DNA of 64,000 nucleotides from contig NZ_CP059724.1 of the NCBI RefSeq assembly GCF_022369515.1, positions 5,952,001 to 6,016,000 of the forward strand, given 5' to 3'. Made by a program: the position numbers and the translations under genes. The stretch comes from Paenibacillus sp. 19GGS1-52 (GTDB taxonomy: Bacteria > Bacillota > Bacilli > Paenibacillales > Paenibacillaceae). Positions 33,521 through 42,045 of the stretch are shown piece by piece. The notes under the pieces are model-generated. The model ran no database searches, was not told where the DNA came from, and saw only the letters and a list, made by a program, of their open reading frames with translations. Numbering within the stretch: position 1 is the first letter of the stretch; the number at the start of each line of letters is the position of its first letter.

Positions 33521-35524
33521 CTAAGGAAGTAAAGCCCTGAGCGCAGGTGTCAGATCAGAATCCTCCAATTGAACATATTCAATGTTGCCGTTCTTATACT
33601 CCATTCGCACAAGAATCATTCCGTGCCTAGCTGCAAAGTCCCGCTCCTGCTCCAGAATGGTGGTAATCAATGTCTTGTCTACGGTTATAACCGTCTGCTT
33701 CTCCTTACGTGCAAGCTCAACATGTTTCTCTGGATTATACACTTCTTCATTTGAAAGGCTGCCGTCAAAGTCATCCTTCATAATCTCGGCGGATTTAATC
33801 TCAGCAGCAGTCGTGCGAACTTTATCGGCATATCCTTTTTCGACCAGCCAGCTCTCCATTTCCTGATAAAAGGGCTCCCATTCATAAAAAAGACTACTAC
33901 GATTTACGTTTTGCTTCTGATCAGAGTACACCTCTATATAAGCTTCTGGCGTCCTATCGCTTGTTTGTTCTTCAAAAGACATGTTGAGAATTTCCCGTTT
34001 CAGAATTTCTTTGAATTCAGCGATCTCGACAGGATTGGAGATATCTACTGCTTTATCTCGATTGCTTAACCTTATTCTGTATGTGTTCTCCTCCAACTGA
34101 AACATATTATAAGCCTCTCTCTTGTAAGCTTCCGTCTCCATCACTGCCTTTAGTTCCGGTTCGAAACCTTTGATCGGCACCAGATACTCTCTTACCAGCT
34201 TACGGCTGTTATTCAACCGATACACCAAGGTAAAGGATTGGAAACGGGTATAATTGGCCACAGACTGGGTATCCACCTCGGGACGTACAGTGGTTAGTGC
34301 AAGATGCAGCTTACGAACAGCCTCGATATAATCCTTATCATTGGAAAAGGGGACATGATCTGTCGGCGCATCGGCAAGCGAACCTTGATCGTAACCCCAC
34401 ATCCAGTAATTCCCGCCTGCATAAACGCCGCTTATTTTATCGTTCGAAGGTACTCTGTTCTCATACCCCGTAAGTCCTGATGCTGGAATATATAAAAGCA
34501 GGCCTATCAATACTGTATAAACTGCCCACTCCAACGGAACTCTGCGAGTGAGTATTTGCCAGGTTTTACGGAGAATCATTTCTGCAATAACGTAGCCGAT
34601 CACCGCTCCTATCGCATATCCACCAATCACCCAGCCCAACTGCTGCTTATCGGAGGTGAAATAGGTTCCGGAGATCAGCATCGCACAGAACATTACGCCT
34701 GCTTTAAAGAGCGGATTGAAAGCCGTGAAGGCAATCGCCTGGCCTGCTTTTTCCACATGACGCTTACGGTATAGCAGGAAAGACAAGGCGATAAAGAAGA
34801 CAGACAAAGCCCCGTAAATCCACATTTCCTTCATACTAAAGGGATTAGCCGCTATGTTCATGATATGTATAAGAGGAGACCATGCCTCGGCACTGGTATT
34901 AACGTTATACACATGCGGATAACCGTACAAATAAGTGGATAAATGAGAATTCATTAATGTTATCAGAAAGGCCGGAAGTAACAGAAGAATATATGTGATA
35001 ATTCCCTGCACAATGGATTGGCCTGTACAGATTCCTACAAACAGACTGAAGCAGAATAGAAAAATGGTAAGCAAAGTTACAACTAGGCACCAGTTCCAAA
35101 TATCCACACCCTCGTAAATAAACATATTCCCGCCCCATTGCCGCACGACCGCGGTAACCGCAGCAGTCAGCCAGACTGGAGGCAGTAGCAGCAGCAGCCC
35201 ACTCAACAGATGGGTGGTAAGCAGATGCTCCCTACGTAAAGGAAGGCTGTGCCACAGATCTGACGGTGATTTGGCCTGAAGGTAATATAGCAGGAACAGC
35301 CCTGCAGCAACAGGGAATACAACAATAAACAGCGATTGAATGCCATTCCCTATTTGGAATAAATTCTTAATCTCCTGCGGCAGCGAATTCGGTGTTTCTC
35401 TCATGAACAGCTGCATTGGTAGTGCGAACAATAGACCAAGAGCATATATAATACCGATCCAGCCATGTTGGCGAAGGTTCTGGCGAATGATGCTGCTATT
35501 AAAGAATAATCGGCTGGGCGTCAT
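33521..35524 (-). CDS. ABC transporter permease, YtrC/D-like
   Basis: About 667 residues. The N-terminal half has six or seven membrane segments, then a helix pair, and a long C-terminal extracytoplasmic region (about 390-660). It pairs with the ATPase gene directly upstream and the GntR-type repressor above that, a YtrA-type arrangement linked to cell-envelope stress in Firmicutes. The substrate is unknown. The ATG at 35524 follows GGGGGATGCCGG and overlaps the end of the ATPase gene; an ATG at 35545 is the alternative. Confidence 0.82.
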   Translation of the reverse strand: MTPSRLFFNSSIIRQNLRQHGWIGIIYALGLLFALPMQLFMRETPNSLPQEIKNLFQIGNGIQSLFIVVFPVAAGLFLLYYLQAKSPSDLWHSLPLRREHLLTTHLLSGLLLLLPPVWLTAAVTAVVRQWGGNMFIYEGVDIWNWCLVVTLLTIFLFCFSLFVGICTGQSIVQGIITYILLLLPAFLITLMNSHLSTYLYGYPHVYNVNTSAEAWSPLIHIMNIAANPFSMKEMWIYGALSVFFIALSFLLYRKRHVEKAGQAIAFTAFNPLFKAGVMFCAMLISGTYFTSDKQQLGWVIGGYAIGAVIGYVIAEMILRKTWQILTRRVPLEWAVYTVLIGLLLYIPASGLTGYENRVPSNDKISGVYAGGNYWMWGYDQGSLADAPTDHVPFSNDKDYIEAVRKLHLALTTVRPEVDTQSVANYTRFQSFTLVYRLNNSRKLVREYLVPIKGFEPELKAVMETEAYKREAYNMFQLEENTYRIRLSNRDKAVDISNPVEIAEFKEILKREILNMSFEEQTSDRTPEAYIEVYSDQKQNVNRSSLFYEWEPFYQEMESWLVEKGYADKVRTTAAEIKSAEIMKDDFDGSLSNEEVYNPEKHVELARKEKQTVITVDKTLITTILEQERDFAARHGMILVRMEYKNGNIEYVQLEDSDLTPALRALLP

Positions 35525-36401
35525 ATCCGGCATCCCCCATTTCATAAATAAAGATTTCTTCCAAAGTTAGTGGAAGCAGATCGAATACATAAGGCTCATA
35601 AACCTCAAAAACCTTAGCAATCCGCTCGGATTCCCCTTTAACAATATATAAATTGACACTGCCCCGACGCTCCTGATGCAGAACCTGCAGCTTGGCGGAT
35701 ATTGCCGCCTCATGCCGTTCATCCCGGAAGGCAACCTGTACCTTATGTGTGTCTGCTTTCAGATCATCCAGATCCTTCTCAATCAGCATTTTACCGGCAT
35801 GCATAATCCCTACATGATCGCACAGATCCTCTATCTCCCGCAGATTATGTGAGGAAATAATGACCGTCAATTGGCGCTCGGCAACCTCCTGAAACAGCAG
35901 ATTCTTGATCTGCCGCCGCATGACCGGATCGAGTCCGTCAATCGGTTCATCCATAATAAGAACATCCGGCATACAGCAGAGTGTCAGCCAGAAGGACGCT
36001 TGCCGCTGCATCCCCTTCGAGAAACGACTAAGCTTGCGCTTCGTATCCAGTGGGAAGACTGCCCCGAGTTCCCTAAACCTCGACTGGCTCCACTGTGGGT
36101 AAATCGATTGGTAGAACGCGGCCATTTGTCTGATCGAGGATTGCGGAAAAAAATAAGGGCTGTCCGGCATGAACATAATTCGCTGCTTCATACCCGGGTT
36201 TTCAAAAACGGGTTCCCCCTCTACCTTCACCGTCCCCGCTTCCGGCGAGTAAATACCAGCCAACGTTTTGAGCAGCGTTGTCTTACCTGCACCGTTCGAA
36301 CCCAACAGCCCATAGATCGTTCCTTTGGGTACGGTTAACGAAATTTCATCTACAGCCTTCTCGCCTTGAAACAACTTTGTGACTCCCCGCATCTCAATCA
36401 C
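35499..36401 (-). CDS. ABC transporter ATP-binding protein, YtrB-like
   Basis: 300 residues. Walker A is GSNGAGKTT and Walker B LIMDEP, with IDGLDPVM following. The signature loop is FSKGMQRQ instead of LSGGQ, as in several GntR-linked transporters. The C-terminal ~80 residues form an extra domain. It powers the permease encoded next. Its start overlaps the end of the GntR gene by 8 bp, so translation is coupled. Confidence 0.92.
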   Translation of the reverse strand: MIEMRGVTKLFQGEKAVDEISLTVPKGTIYGLLGSNGAGKTTLLKTLAGIYSPEAGTVKVEGEPVFENPGMKQRIMFMPDSPYFFPQSSIRQMAAFYQSIYPQWSQSRFRELGAVFPLDTKRKLSRFSKGMQRQASFWLTLCCMPDVLIMDEPIDGLDPVMRRQIKNLLFQEVAERQLTVIISSHNLREIEDLCDHVGIMHAGKMLIEKDLDDLKADTHKVQVAFRDERHEAAISAKLQVLHQERRGSVNLYIVKGESERIAKVFEVYEPYVFDLLPLTLEEIFIYEMGDAGYDAQPIIL

Positions 36402-36783
36402 TATTCTTCCCCCTTTCTCTCTGCTCTTCTACTTGGCGGTATAACGCACTGATCTCTAGTGCTGTAAATCCGAGATAAACCGCCTCTGCCATTAACCGCA
36501 GCAATTCATTCCGCACCTCTGCTTTTTTGGATTCATTCTGTCCCTGCTGCAGGGGGGAGACGAAGCTTCCCTTCCCTTGCAGTGAGTAGATATATCCCTC
36601 ACGCTCCAGCTCTCGGTACGCCTTCTGAATGGTATTGGGGTTCACCGTCAATTGTGAGGATAAGGTGCGTACGGAAGGCAGCTGTTCATCCGCCTGCAAA
36701 ATACCATGCTGGACCATCTCCTTGACCTTATCAATCAGCTGCTCATAAATCGGCTTGCGACTGCGAACGTCCAGTTCGAACAT
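36394..36783 (-). CDS. GntR-family repressor, YtrA subfamily
   Basis: 129 residues. A winged helix (about 10-75) reads PIYEQLIDKVKEMVQHG, LPSVRTLSSQLTVNPNTIQ and AYRELEREGYIYSLQGKGS, typical of the YtrA group, with a short helical C-terminus and no large ligand domain. It is the first gene of the ABC operon and most likely represses it. GGGAGGATTGTC precedes the ATG at 36783. A promoter with an overlapping inverted repeat lies directly upstream (36832-36874). Confidence 0.93.
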   Translation of the reverse strand: MFELDVRSRKPIYEQLIDKVKEMVQHGILQADEQLPSVRTLSSQLTVNPNTIQKAYRELEREGYIYSLQGKGSFVSPLQQGQNESKKAEVRNELLRLMAEAVYLGFTALEISALYRQVEEQRERGKNSD

Positions 36784-36831
36784 GACAATCCTCCCTTCAC
36801 TTTGTTGCATCAGCGTATTTGCTAGGTGTAT

Positions 36832-36874
36832 TAACTGTACTACTATTATTAATACAGTTATGACTTTATGTCAA
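36832..36874 (-). promoter_or_regulatory. Promoter and operator of the GntR/ABC operon
   Basis: On the minus strand TTGACA (36874-36869), a 17-bp spacer and TAATAA (36851-36846). An inverted repeat TAACTGTA-13 nt-TACAGTTA (36832-36860) covers the -10 and its flanks, where bound repressor would block polymerase. The GntR protein encoded next is the natural candidate. Confidence 0.65.
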
Positions 36875-36879
36875 CAGCA

Positions 36880-36934
36880 AATAGGGCTGCCCCTCGTAGA
36901 TAGAAAGAATCTACAATAGGACAGCCCTATTCTT
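36880..36934. terminator. Terminator hairpin between the amino-acid ABC genes and the GntR promoter
   Basis: AATAGGGCTG and CAGCCCTATT pair, with an inner GTAGAT/ATCTAC stem. It lies beyond the stop of the amino-acid ABC ATPase gene on the minus strand. Confidence 0.75.
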
Positions 36935-36967
36935 TAGCAATTATATTTAAGTATTAGAATAGCTCGC

Positions 36968-37711
36968 CTACTCCCGGCTCAGGAACATTCGAGTCCGCTC
37001 TAGCTGCGGGCTGCCGAATATCTGCTCAGGTGTTCCAGACTCTGCAATCTCCCCATTGTCCATGAAGATCACACGATCCGCTACATCACGGGCAAAGTTC
37101 ATCTCATGCGTAACGATGATCATTGTCATATTCTCTTCAGCAAGCTGGCGGATGACACGCAGCACCTCACCGGTTAGTTCAGGATCTAATGCAGAGGTAG
37201 GTTCATCGAACAACAGGATGTCCGGATTCAGCATGAGCGCTCGGGCAATGGCTACCCGCTGTTTCTGTCCGCCGGACAGCATGGAAGGGTACACGTCACC
37301 CTTATCGGTAAGACCTACCTTGGAGAGTAGGTCTTTACTTTTGGCGGTGATATCCTTAATGCTCTCCCGTTTCAGCGTACGCGGAGCAAGCTCCAAATTC
37401 CCACGTACCGTTAAGTGGGGGAACAGGTTAAAGTGCTGAAATACCATTCCCATGGGGGCGGTAATCTCACGAATCTCAGCAGCGCTAGCGTATTTCCCGT
37501 CCTTGACCAGAGGTTTACCGTGAATGATAATGCTGCCACCGGTAGCCTCCTCCAGATGCACGAGACTGCGCAGCATGGTGCTCTTCCCGGAACCGGAAGG
37601 CCCAATGACTGCGACGGCTTCCCCAGGATTCACAGCAAATGTAACCTTTTTCAACACTTCGAGGCTGCCGAATGATTTCTGCAGCTCTTTTACTTCTATC
37701 ATGCTACTCAT
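36968..37711 (-). CDS. Polar amino acid ABC transporter ATP-binding protein
   Basis: 247 residues, GlnQ/HisP type. Walker A GPSGSGKSTMLRSL, signature LSGGQKQRVAIARAL, Walker B LLFDEPTSALDPEL and a switch His in VTHEM. It is the last gene of a binding-protein/permease/ATPase operon on the minus strand, 15 bp after the permease gene. It powers import of a polar amino acid, possibly cystine; the substrate cannot be fixed from sequence. Confidence 0.94.
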   Translation of the reverse strand: MSSMIEVKELQKSFGSLEVLKKVTFAVNPGEAVAVIGPSGSGKSTMLRSLVHLEEATGGSIIIHGKPLVKDGKYASAAEIREITAPMGMVFQHFNLFPHLTVRGNLELAPRTLKRESIKDITAKSKDLLSKVGLTDKGDVYPSMLSGGQKQRVAIARALMLNPDILLFDEPTSALDPELTGEVLRVIRQLAEENMTMIIVTHEMNFARDVADRVIFMDNGEIAESGTPEQIFGSPQLERTRMFLSRE

Positions 37712-37726
37712 ATTTGGACAGTCCTT

Positions 37727-38386
37727 CTATTCGAATTTGAAGCGTTTCTCCAGTGCCTTGAAGAATAACGTCAAGACCAATGTCATTAGCAAGTAAATCA
37801 CACCAGCCACGACAAATGGGGTTACTGTAAAGTCACGGTTCACTGCTGTTTTGGCATAATTCAGCAGCTCTGGTACGGCAACAGCGTACAATAGGGCAGT
37901 ATCCTTGACTAGAGAGATTGATTCATTCGCTACTGCAGGCAAAGCGACCCGGAACATTTGAGCAACAATAACCTTACGCAATGTCTGCCATTTGCTGAGA
38001 CCCAATACCTTGGCCGCTTCATGCTGTCCTTTATCAATTGAGAGCATCCCCCCGCGGAAGATCTCGGCAAAATAAGCACCATAATTAAGAATAAAACCTA
38101 AACTGGCTGCGACAAAACGATCCATAACGAGATACTGCCCAATCACCGGAATCTGCGGCAGTCCAAAACAGAAGAAGAGCAACTGCAGCAAAAGCGGCGT
38201 GCCGCGCATAACGTAAATATAACTATGTGCGATCCATGCTAATGGCTTAATAGCGCTCTTTGCCATCAATGTAACCAGAAATCCTAATGGAATCGACACC
38301 GCGATGACGATCAGAAACAGCAACGCAGTGGTCCGCGCTCCCTCCAGCATAGGCCCGGCAATCTTTATTATATATTCCACATTCAT
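37727..38386 (-). CDS. Polar amino acid ABC transporter permease
   Basis: 219 residues with about five membrane helices and the HisM/GlnP-type coupling loop EAAKVLGLSKWQTLRKVIVAQ. It forms the membrane channel for the ATPase and the binding lipoprotein encoded on either side. The gene lies 30 bp after the binding-protein gene. Confidence 0.93.
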   Translation of the reverse strand: MNVEYIIKIAGPMLEGARTTALLFLIVIAVSIPLGFLVTLMAKSAIKPLAWIAHSYIYVMRGTPLLLQLLFFCFGLPQIPVIGQYLVMDRFVAASLGFILNYGAYFAEIFRGGMLSIDKGQHEAAKVLGLSKWQTLRKVIVAQMFRVALPAVANESISLVKDTALLYAVAVPELLNYAKTAVNRDFTVTPFVVAGVIYLLMTLVLTLFFKALEKRFKFE

Positions 38387-38416
38387 GTCTACTACCGACT
38401 CCTAAATGATACCAAT

Positions 38417-39181
38417 CTATTTCAGTACCTTGTTCTCCCCAAACCACTTCGTTGAAATTTCAGCGGCCGTTCCATCGCTATTCAACTCATCCAGAGCCTT
38501 CTGCAGCTCTGTAAGCAACGCCTCATTGCCTTTCTTGATCCCGATGCCATATTGCTCAGGCGCAAGTGATTCATCCAGCAGCTTGTAGCTATCCGGTTCT
38601 TTGGACATGTAATATCTTGCTACCACTTCATCTATGACTACGCCATCGAGACGTTTGGTCTTGAGGTCTGTCAGGGCAAGTACGTTATCCGGATATTCGG
38701 AGACATTGGCAATTTTCTCTTTGATTGGACTTGCATCGAGTGCATCAGCAGCCGAGGAGAGACTTTGCAGCCCGACTTCTTTGCCAGCCAGATCATCGAG
38801 CTTTGCTAACGTTGAATCGGCCAATACGACTACAACCTGACTATTCTCCAAATAAGGTTTAGTGAACAATACCTTTTCCTTACGTTCATCCGTGATCGTA
38901 TATCCGTTCCAGATCATATCAATACGTCCGCTATTCAACTCCGATTCCTTGGCAGACCAGTCAATCGGCTGGAAGGTGATCTCTTTACCCATTTTCTCAG
39001 CCGCTGCTTTTGCATAGTCTATATCAAAACCAACAATCTCATTATTGTCATCTCTGAAGCCCATTGGCGCGAACTTATCATCTATTCCGATCACCAGCTT
39101 GCCATCATTGCCACCGGAGCAACCCGCCAATGCCGCTATGACTACAACTAATATCAGAATCAACAATCCTTTTTTCTTCAT
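38417..39181 (-). CDS. Polar amino acid ABC transporter substrate-binding lipoprotein
   Basis: 254 residues. Lipobox ALAGC near residue 20 (LILVVVIAALAGCSGG) and a type 2 periplasmic-binding fold: VIGIDDKFAPMGFRD, VGFDIDYAKAAAEKMG, IDMIWNGYTITDERK. The Arg and Asp expected to hold the amino acid are in these segments. First gene of the importer operon. AGGGGG precedes the ATG at 39181; a longer frame to 39208 is less likely. Confidence 0.93.
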   Translation of the reverse strand: MKKKGLLILILVVVIAALAGCSGGNDGKLVIGIDDKFAPMGFRDDNNEIVGFDIDYAKAAAEKMGKEITFQPIDWSAKESELNSGRIDMIWNGYTITDERKEKVLFTKPYLENSQVVVVLADSTLAKLDDLAGKEVGLQSLSSAADALDASPIKEKIANVSEYPDNVLALTDLKTKRLDGVVIDEVVARYYMSKEPDSYKLLDESLAPEQYGIGIKKGNEALLTELQKALDELNSDGTAAEISTKWFGENKVLK

Positions 39182-39238
39182 CTCTCTATTCCCCCTAGAA
39201 AATAACACACTTCACAGCGTGCTTTAGTTCGTTAACAC

Positions 39239-39260
39239 GTTATCAGACTATAATGATAAC
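39239..39260. promoter_or_regulatory. Inverted repeat upstream of the amino-acid importer operon
   Basis: GTTATCA-8 nt-TGATAAC surrounds a minus-strand TATAGT, a plausible -10. A repressor or activator site for the importer operon is possible; no matching regulator gene is nearby. Confidence 0.35.
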
Positions 39261-39303
39261 ATAGCATGTGAACTGAGTCGATAGAAGAGAGAGACTTATC
39301 TGT

Positions 39304-39354
39304 GTTCAAGAAGAGAAGTATAAGGATAAGTTATTGTGTGAAAACATATAAGTT
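39304..39354. repeat. Dispersed intergenic repeat, copy C (partial)
   Basis: Shares the AT-rich core of copies A and B (GTATAAGGATAAGTTATTG, then TGTGAAAACATATAAGTT), but the hairpin arm is reduced to CAAGAAGAG. It lies between the importer operon promoter and the deacetylase gene end. Confidence 0.7.
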
Positions 39355-39361
39355 ACAGTGA

Positions 39362-40501
39362 TTACCGTTCATCCTTCCAGAAATTCACCGGATGCAGATC
39401 ATTCGTAATAATCTGGAACTGATATCCTTCCTTCTTCAGAGAGTTCAGAATACGCGGCAGAACCTTTAGCGTCGCCTTCTGATCATGCATCAGAATCACC
39501 GGGTTGACCTTAGCCCGCTTAAGCTTATGAACCTGATTCATAACCAAATTATAAATCGTCTCGCTATCCTCCTTATACTTCCAATCCTCCGAGTCTACGT
39601 TCCAATCCCACAGGTGATAACCTTGAATTAATACCTTATCCCTGAACGACTGGGTAAAATAAGGTTTGCTTCCATAAGGCGGTCGGATTAGCGTAGTACC
39701 CACTCCCGTTACCTTCTTCAACACTGCGTTATCCCCCTGCATTTCTGCCAGTGCCGCCGCTGGTGAAGCATAAAACTTCTCTTTACGGTGTGTCATCCCA
39801 TGCAAGCCCACTCCATATTTGTCCTTCGTTATACGTTTCACCTGAGTTGGATAGCTACTGATATGAGGCCCCAGCATAAAAAAAGTTGCCTTAACATCAG
39901 ATTTCTCCAAGATATCCAGCAGCTGCGAGGTCGTTGCCGAAGGCCCGTCGTCAAAGGTCAGAAATACGGTGGTGCCCGGTTTCGCAGTGGCTACTTCCGG
40001 AGCTGATGCCGGTGGTTCTGCTGGCTTCAAGTCATTACTATATTGACTTAAGAATGCATCATCCGTTAATTTAGCCGTCGCATCCTCTACCCTCAATAAA
40101 TATTTTTCAGGCTTAAAGGAAATAGTAAACCCAAGATAAGCGACCATTCGCAGCGGAACCATCAGCTTTCCCTGTTGCTGGAATGTGACGAGCGATATCG
40201 TGCTTCCATCCTGAAGAACGGCATTGGCATTATCTTTTAATAGTCTAAGTGATCGCGTCTGTCCCTTAACTTCTATCCCGTCCAGTAAGCCTGTTAGCGT
40301 CAAATTCAGTACACCCGCCAGGTCACGAAGCGGAACATAATATGAATCTTTTACAGATACAGCTTCAATATCAGTCAAATGATCATCAACCCCCAATTTA
40401 AGGGATTTATCACTCGCTGCGCTGGCTATTCCCGACTCCATAGTCAAACATAAACTGATGAATAAACCGATAAATAATAACACTACTCTCTTTGTAGACA
40501 C
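39362..40501 (-). CDS. Secreted polysaccharide deacetylase with stalk domain (NodB family)
   Basis: 379 residues. Signal peptide (about 1-30), copper-amine-oxidase-like stalk domain (about 35-150; YVPLRDLAGVLNLTL, MVPLRMVAYLGFTISF), then a NodB catalytic domain with the metal site FLTFDDGPSATT and HGMTH, and the RPPYGS motif. It would remove N- or O-acetyl groups from peptidoglycan or another wall glycan outside the cell. The stalk domain probably holds it at the wall. Start is GTG at 40501 behind AGGAG. Confidence 0.9.
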   Translation of the reverse strand: MSTKRVVLLFIGLFISLCLTMESGIASAASDKSLKLGVDDHLTDIEAVSVKDSYYVPLRDLAGVLNLTLTGLLDGIEVKGQTRSLRLLKDNANAVLQDGSTISLVTFQQQGKLMVPLRMVAYLGFTISFKPEKYLLRVEDATAKLTDDAFLSQYSNDLKPAEPPASAPEVATAKPGTTVFLTFDDGPSATTSQLLDILEKSDVKATFFMLGPHISSYPTQVKRITKDKYGVGLHGMTHRKEKFYASPAAALAEMQGDNAVLKKVTGVGTTLIRPPYGSKPYFTQSFRDKVLIQGYHLWDWNVDSEDWKYKEDSETIYNLVMNQVHKLKRAKVNPVILMHDQKATLKVLPRILNSLKKEGYQFQIITNDLHPVNFWKDER

Positions 40502-40902
40502 TAAGCAGCAAACTCCTATCTATGTATATTTACCTTTTACTTTATCATAGATAAATAGATTGGAATTTGAGAGATTGTAACCGAATACAGACGAATTGTT
40601 ACCTTTTCAATTTAAAAAGCGAGCCAACCTCATATCACAGCGATCTGCAACATCTGTCGAATCCTGTCGCATTGGCAAGAAAGCGCTTAATTTTAGGTTT
40701 TTTTGAGTAAAATAAATGTGACAAATTAAGTAACAATACATAATCGTTGAACTTTTTTCGAACAATGACAAAAATAAAGAAAGCAGCGCCATTACAGTGA
40801 TCTTTATCATATCATTAGATGTTCGTAACAAAATGATCACATATATTTAACTAGATCGCCATTATTAAGGTCTTTTTTAGTAAAATATCTAAAATATGTC
40901 TT
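40502..40902. other. AT-rich intergenic region upstream of qox
   Basis: About 400 bp without a convincing gene. A 77-codon minus-strand frame (40607-40840) has no ribosome binding site or family signal. The region separates the divergent deacetylase and qox genes and should hold the deacetylase promoter. Confidence 0.45.
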
Positions 40903-40931
40903 TTGCATTATCTCCGCGAAATTCTTACTAT
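40903..40931 (+). promoter_or_regulatory. Candidate promoter of qoxABCD
   Basis: TTGCAT (40903-40908), a 17-bp spacer and TACTAT (40926-40931), about 59 bp before the qoxA ATG. The -10 matches consensus at four positions. Confidence 0.4.
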
Positions 40932-40989
40932 AGATAGAGGTTAAAGTTTTCGGCTAATGAAAAAGTACTATATAAGGAAGGAGTACAAC

Positions 40990-42006
40990 ATGAATAAAAA
41001 GGGGCCGTTATATGTTTTATTTCTCAGTCTTGTCTTCCTCTTACCAGGGTGCAGTTCACTCACTGTTCTAAATCCGAAGGGGCCAGCCGCACGAACGATA
41101 TCGGATACGATCATCCTCTCCATTCTTGTGATGCTCGGTGTTCTGGCTGTTGTGTACATCTTATACATCTTTATCCTTGTGAAATATCGTGCCAAAAAAA
41201 GTAATGAGGGTTATGTACCTCCACATGAAGAGGGCAATAAATGGCTGGAAGCACTTTGGATTGCTATTCCTATCATTATTGTGGCTTTCCTCTCCGTCAT
41301 TACCGTTAAGACGACTAATGCTGTAGAAAACGTTCCAGCGGATTATAAAAATCAGACACCGCTCGTTATTTACGCTTCTTCATCGAATTGGAAATGGCAT
41401 TTCAGCTATCCGGAGGAAGGCATTGAGACGGTGAACTACGTTAACATTCCTACTCACCGCCCAATAGAATTCCGTATGTATTCTTTCGGGACCATCACCA
41501 GTCTGTGGATTCCTCAATTAGCGGGCCAGAAGTACGCGATGAGCAATATGCTTACAAAGCTCAACCTGGTCGCTGACTCTGAAGGTTCTTTTATTGGTAA
41601 GAACGCGAACTTCAGCGGTAGGGGATTTGCTTACATGGAGTTTGAGACATTGGCCATGAATACCAAGGATTATGATAAATGGGTGAAAGAGGTTAAGGAA
41701 ACCGCACCAGCGCTCACAGAAGAAGAATTCAAGAGTCTGCTGGCGATGGAGCATCTCGGACGTAAAACCTACTCCTCGACCCATCTGACCTTTAGTCCAC
41801 CTCCGGCGGATCATGGTGAAATGAATTCCGAGGACGGTATGGACATGGATATGGATAACGGAAGCATGGAGCATCAGGATAACACAAAGATCCATCCTTC
41901 TCCGGCACCAGAAAGTGAAACAGAATTCGACAGTGTGCCTAATCCTGAGCTTGATGAGCCTGTACCTACCTCAGCGGTAGAAGAACATACACACCAAAGC
42001 AACTAA
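40990..42006 (+). CDS. qoxA: Quinol oxidase (aa3 type) subunit II
   Basis: About 338 residues. Lipobox LLPGC, two membrane helices (about 40-65 and 80-110) and a cupredoxin domain. The CuA cysteines of cytochrome c oxidases are absent; the equivalent loop reads GSFIGKNANFSGRGFAYME, which marks a quinol oxidase. The tail has a Met/Asp/His-rich stretch (MDMDMDNGSMEHQDN) that could bind metal. First gene of qoxABCD. AAGGAAGGAGTACAAC precedes the ATG at 40990. Confidence 0.93.
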   Translation: MNKKGPLYVLFLSLVFLLPGCSSLTVLNPKGPAARTISDTIILSILVMLGVLAVVYILYIFILVKYRAKKSNEGYVPPHEEGNKWLEALWIAIPIIIVAFLSVITVKTTNAVENVPADYKNQTPLVIYASSSNWKWHFSYPEEGIETVNYVNIPTHRPIEFRMYSFGTITSLWIPQLAGQKYAMSNMLTKLNLVADSEGSFIGKNANFSGRGFAYMEFETLAMNTKDYDKWVKEVKETAPALTEEEFKSLLAMEHLGRKTYSSTHLTFSPPPADHGEMNSEDGMDMDMDNGSMEHQDNTKIHPSPAPESETEFDSVPNPELDEPVPTSAVEEHTHQSN

Positions 42007-42045
42007 GCTACAGCTTAATTGAACAACCTGAAAGGAGCTACCCTA

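Noticed and set aside
40607..40840. 77-codon minus-strand frame in the qox upstream region
   Set aside because: Hydrophobic random-looking product, AT-rich DNA and no ribosome binding site.
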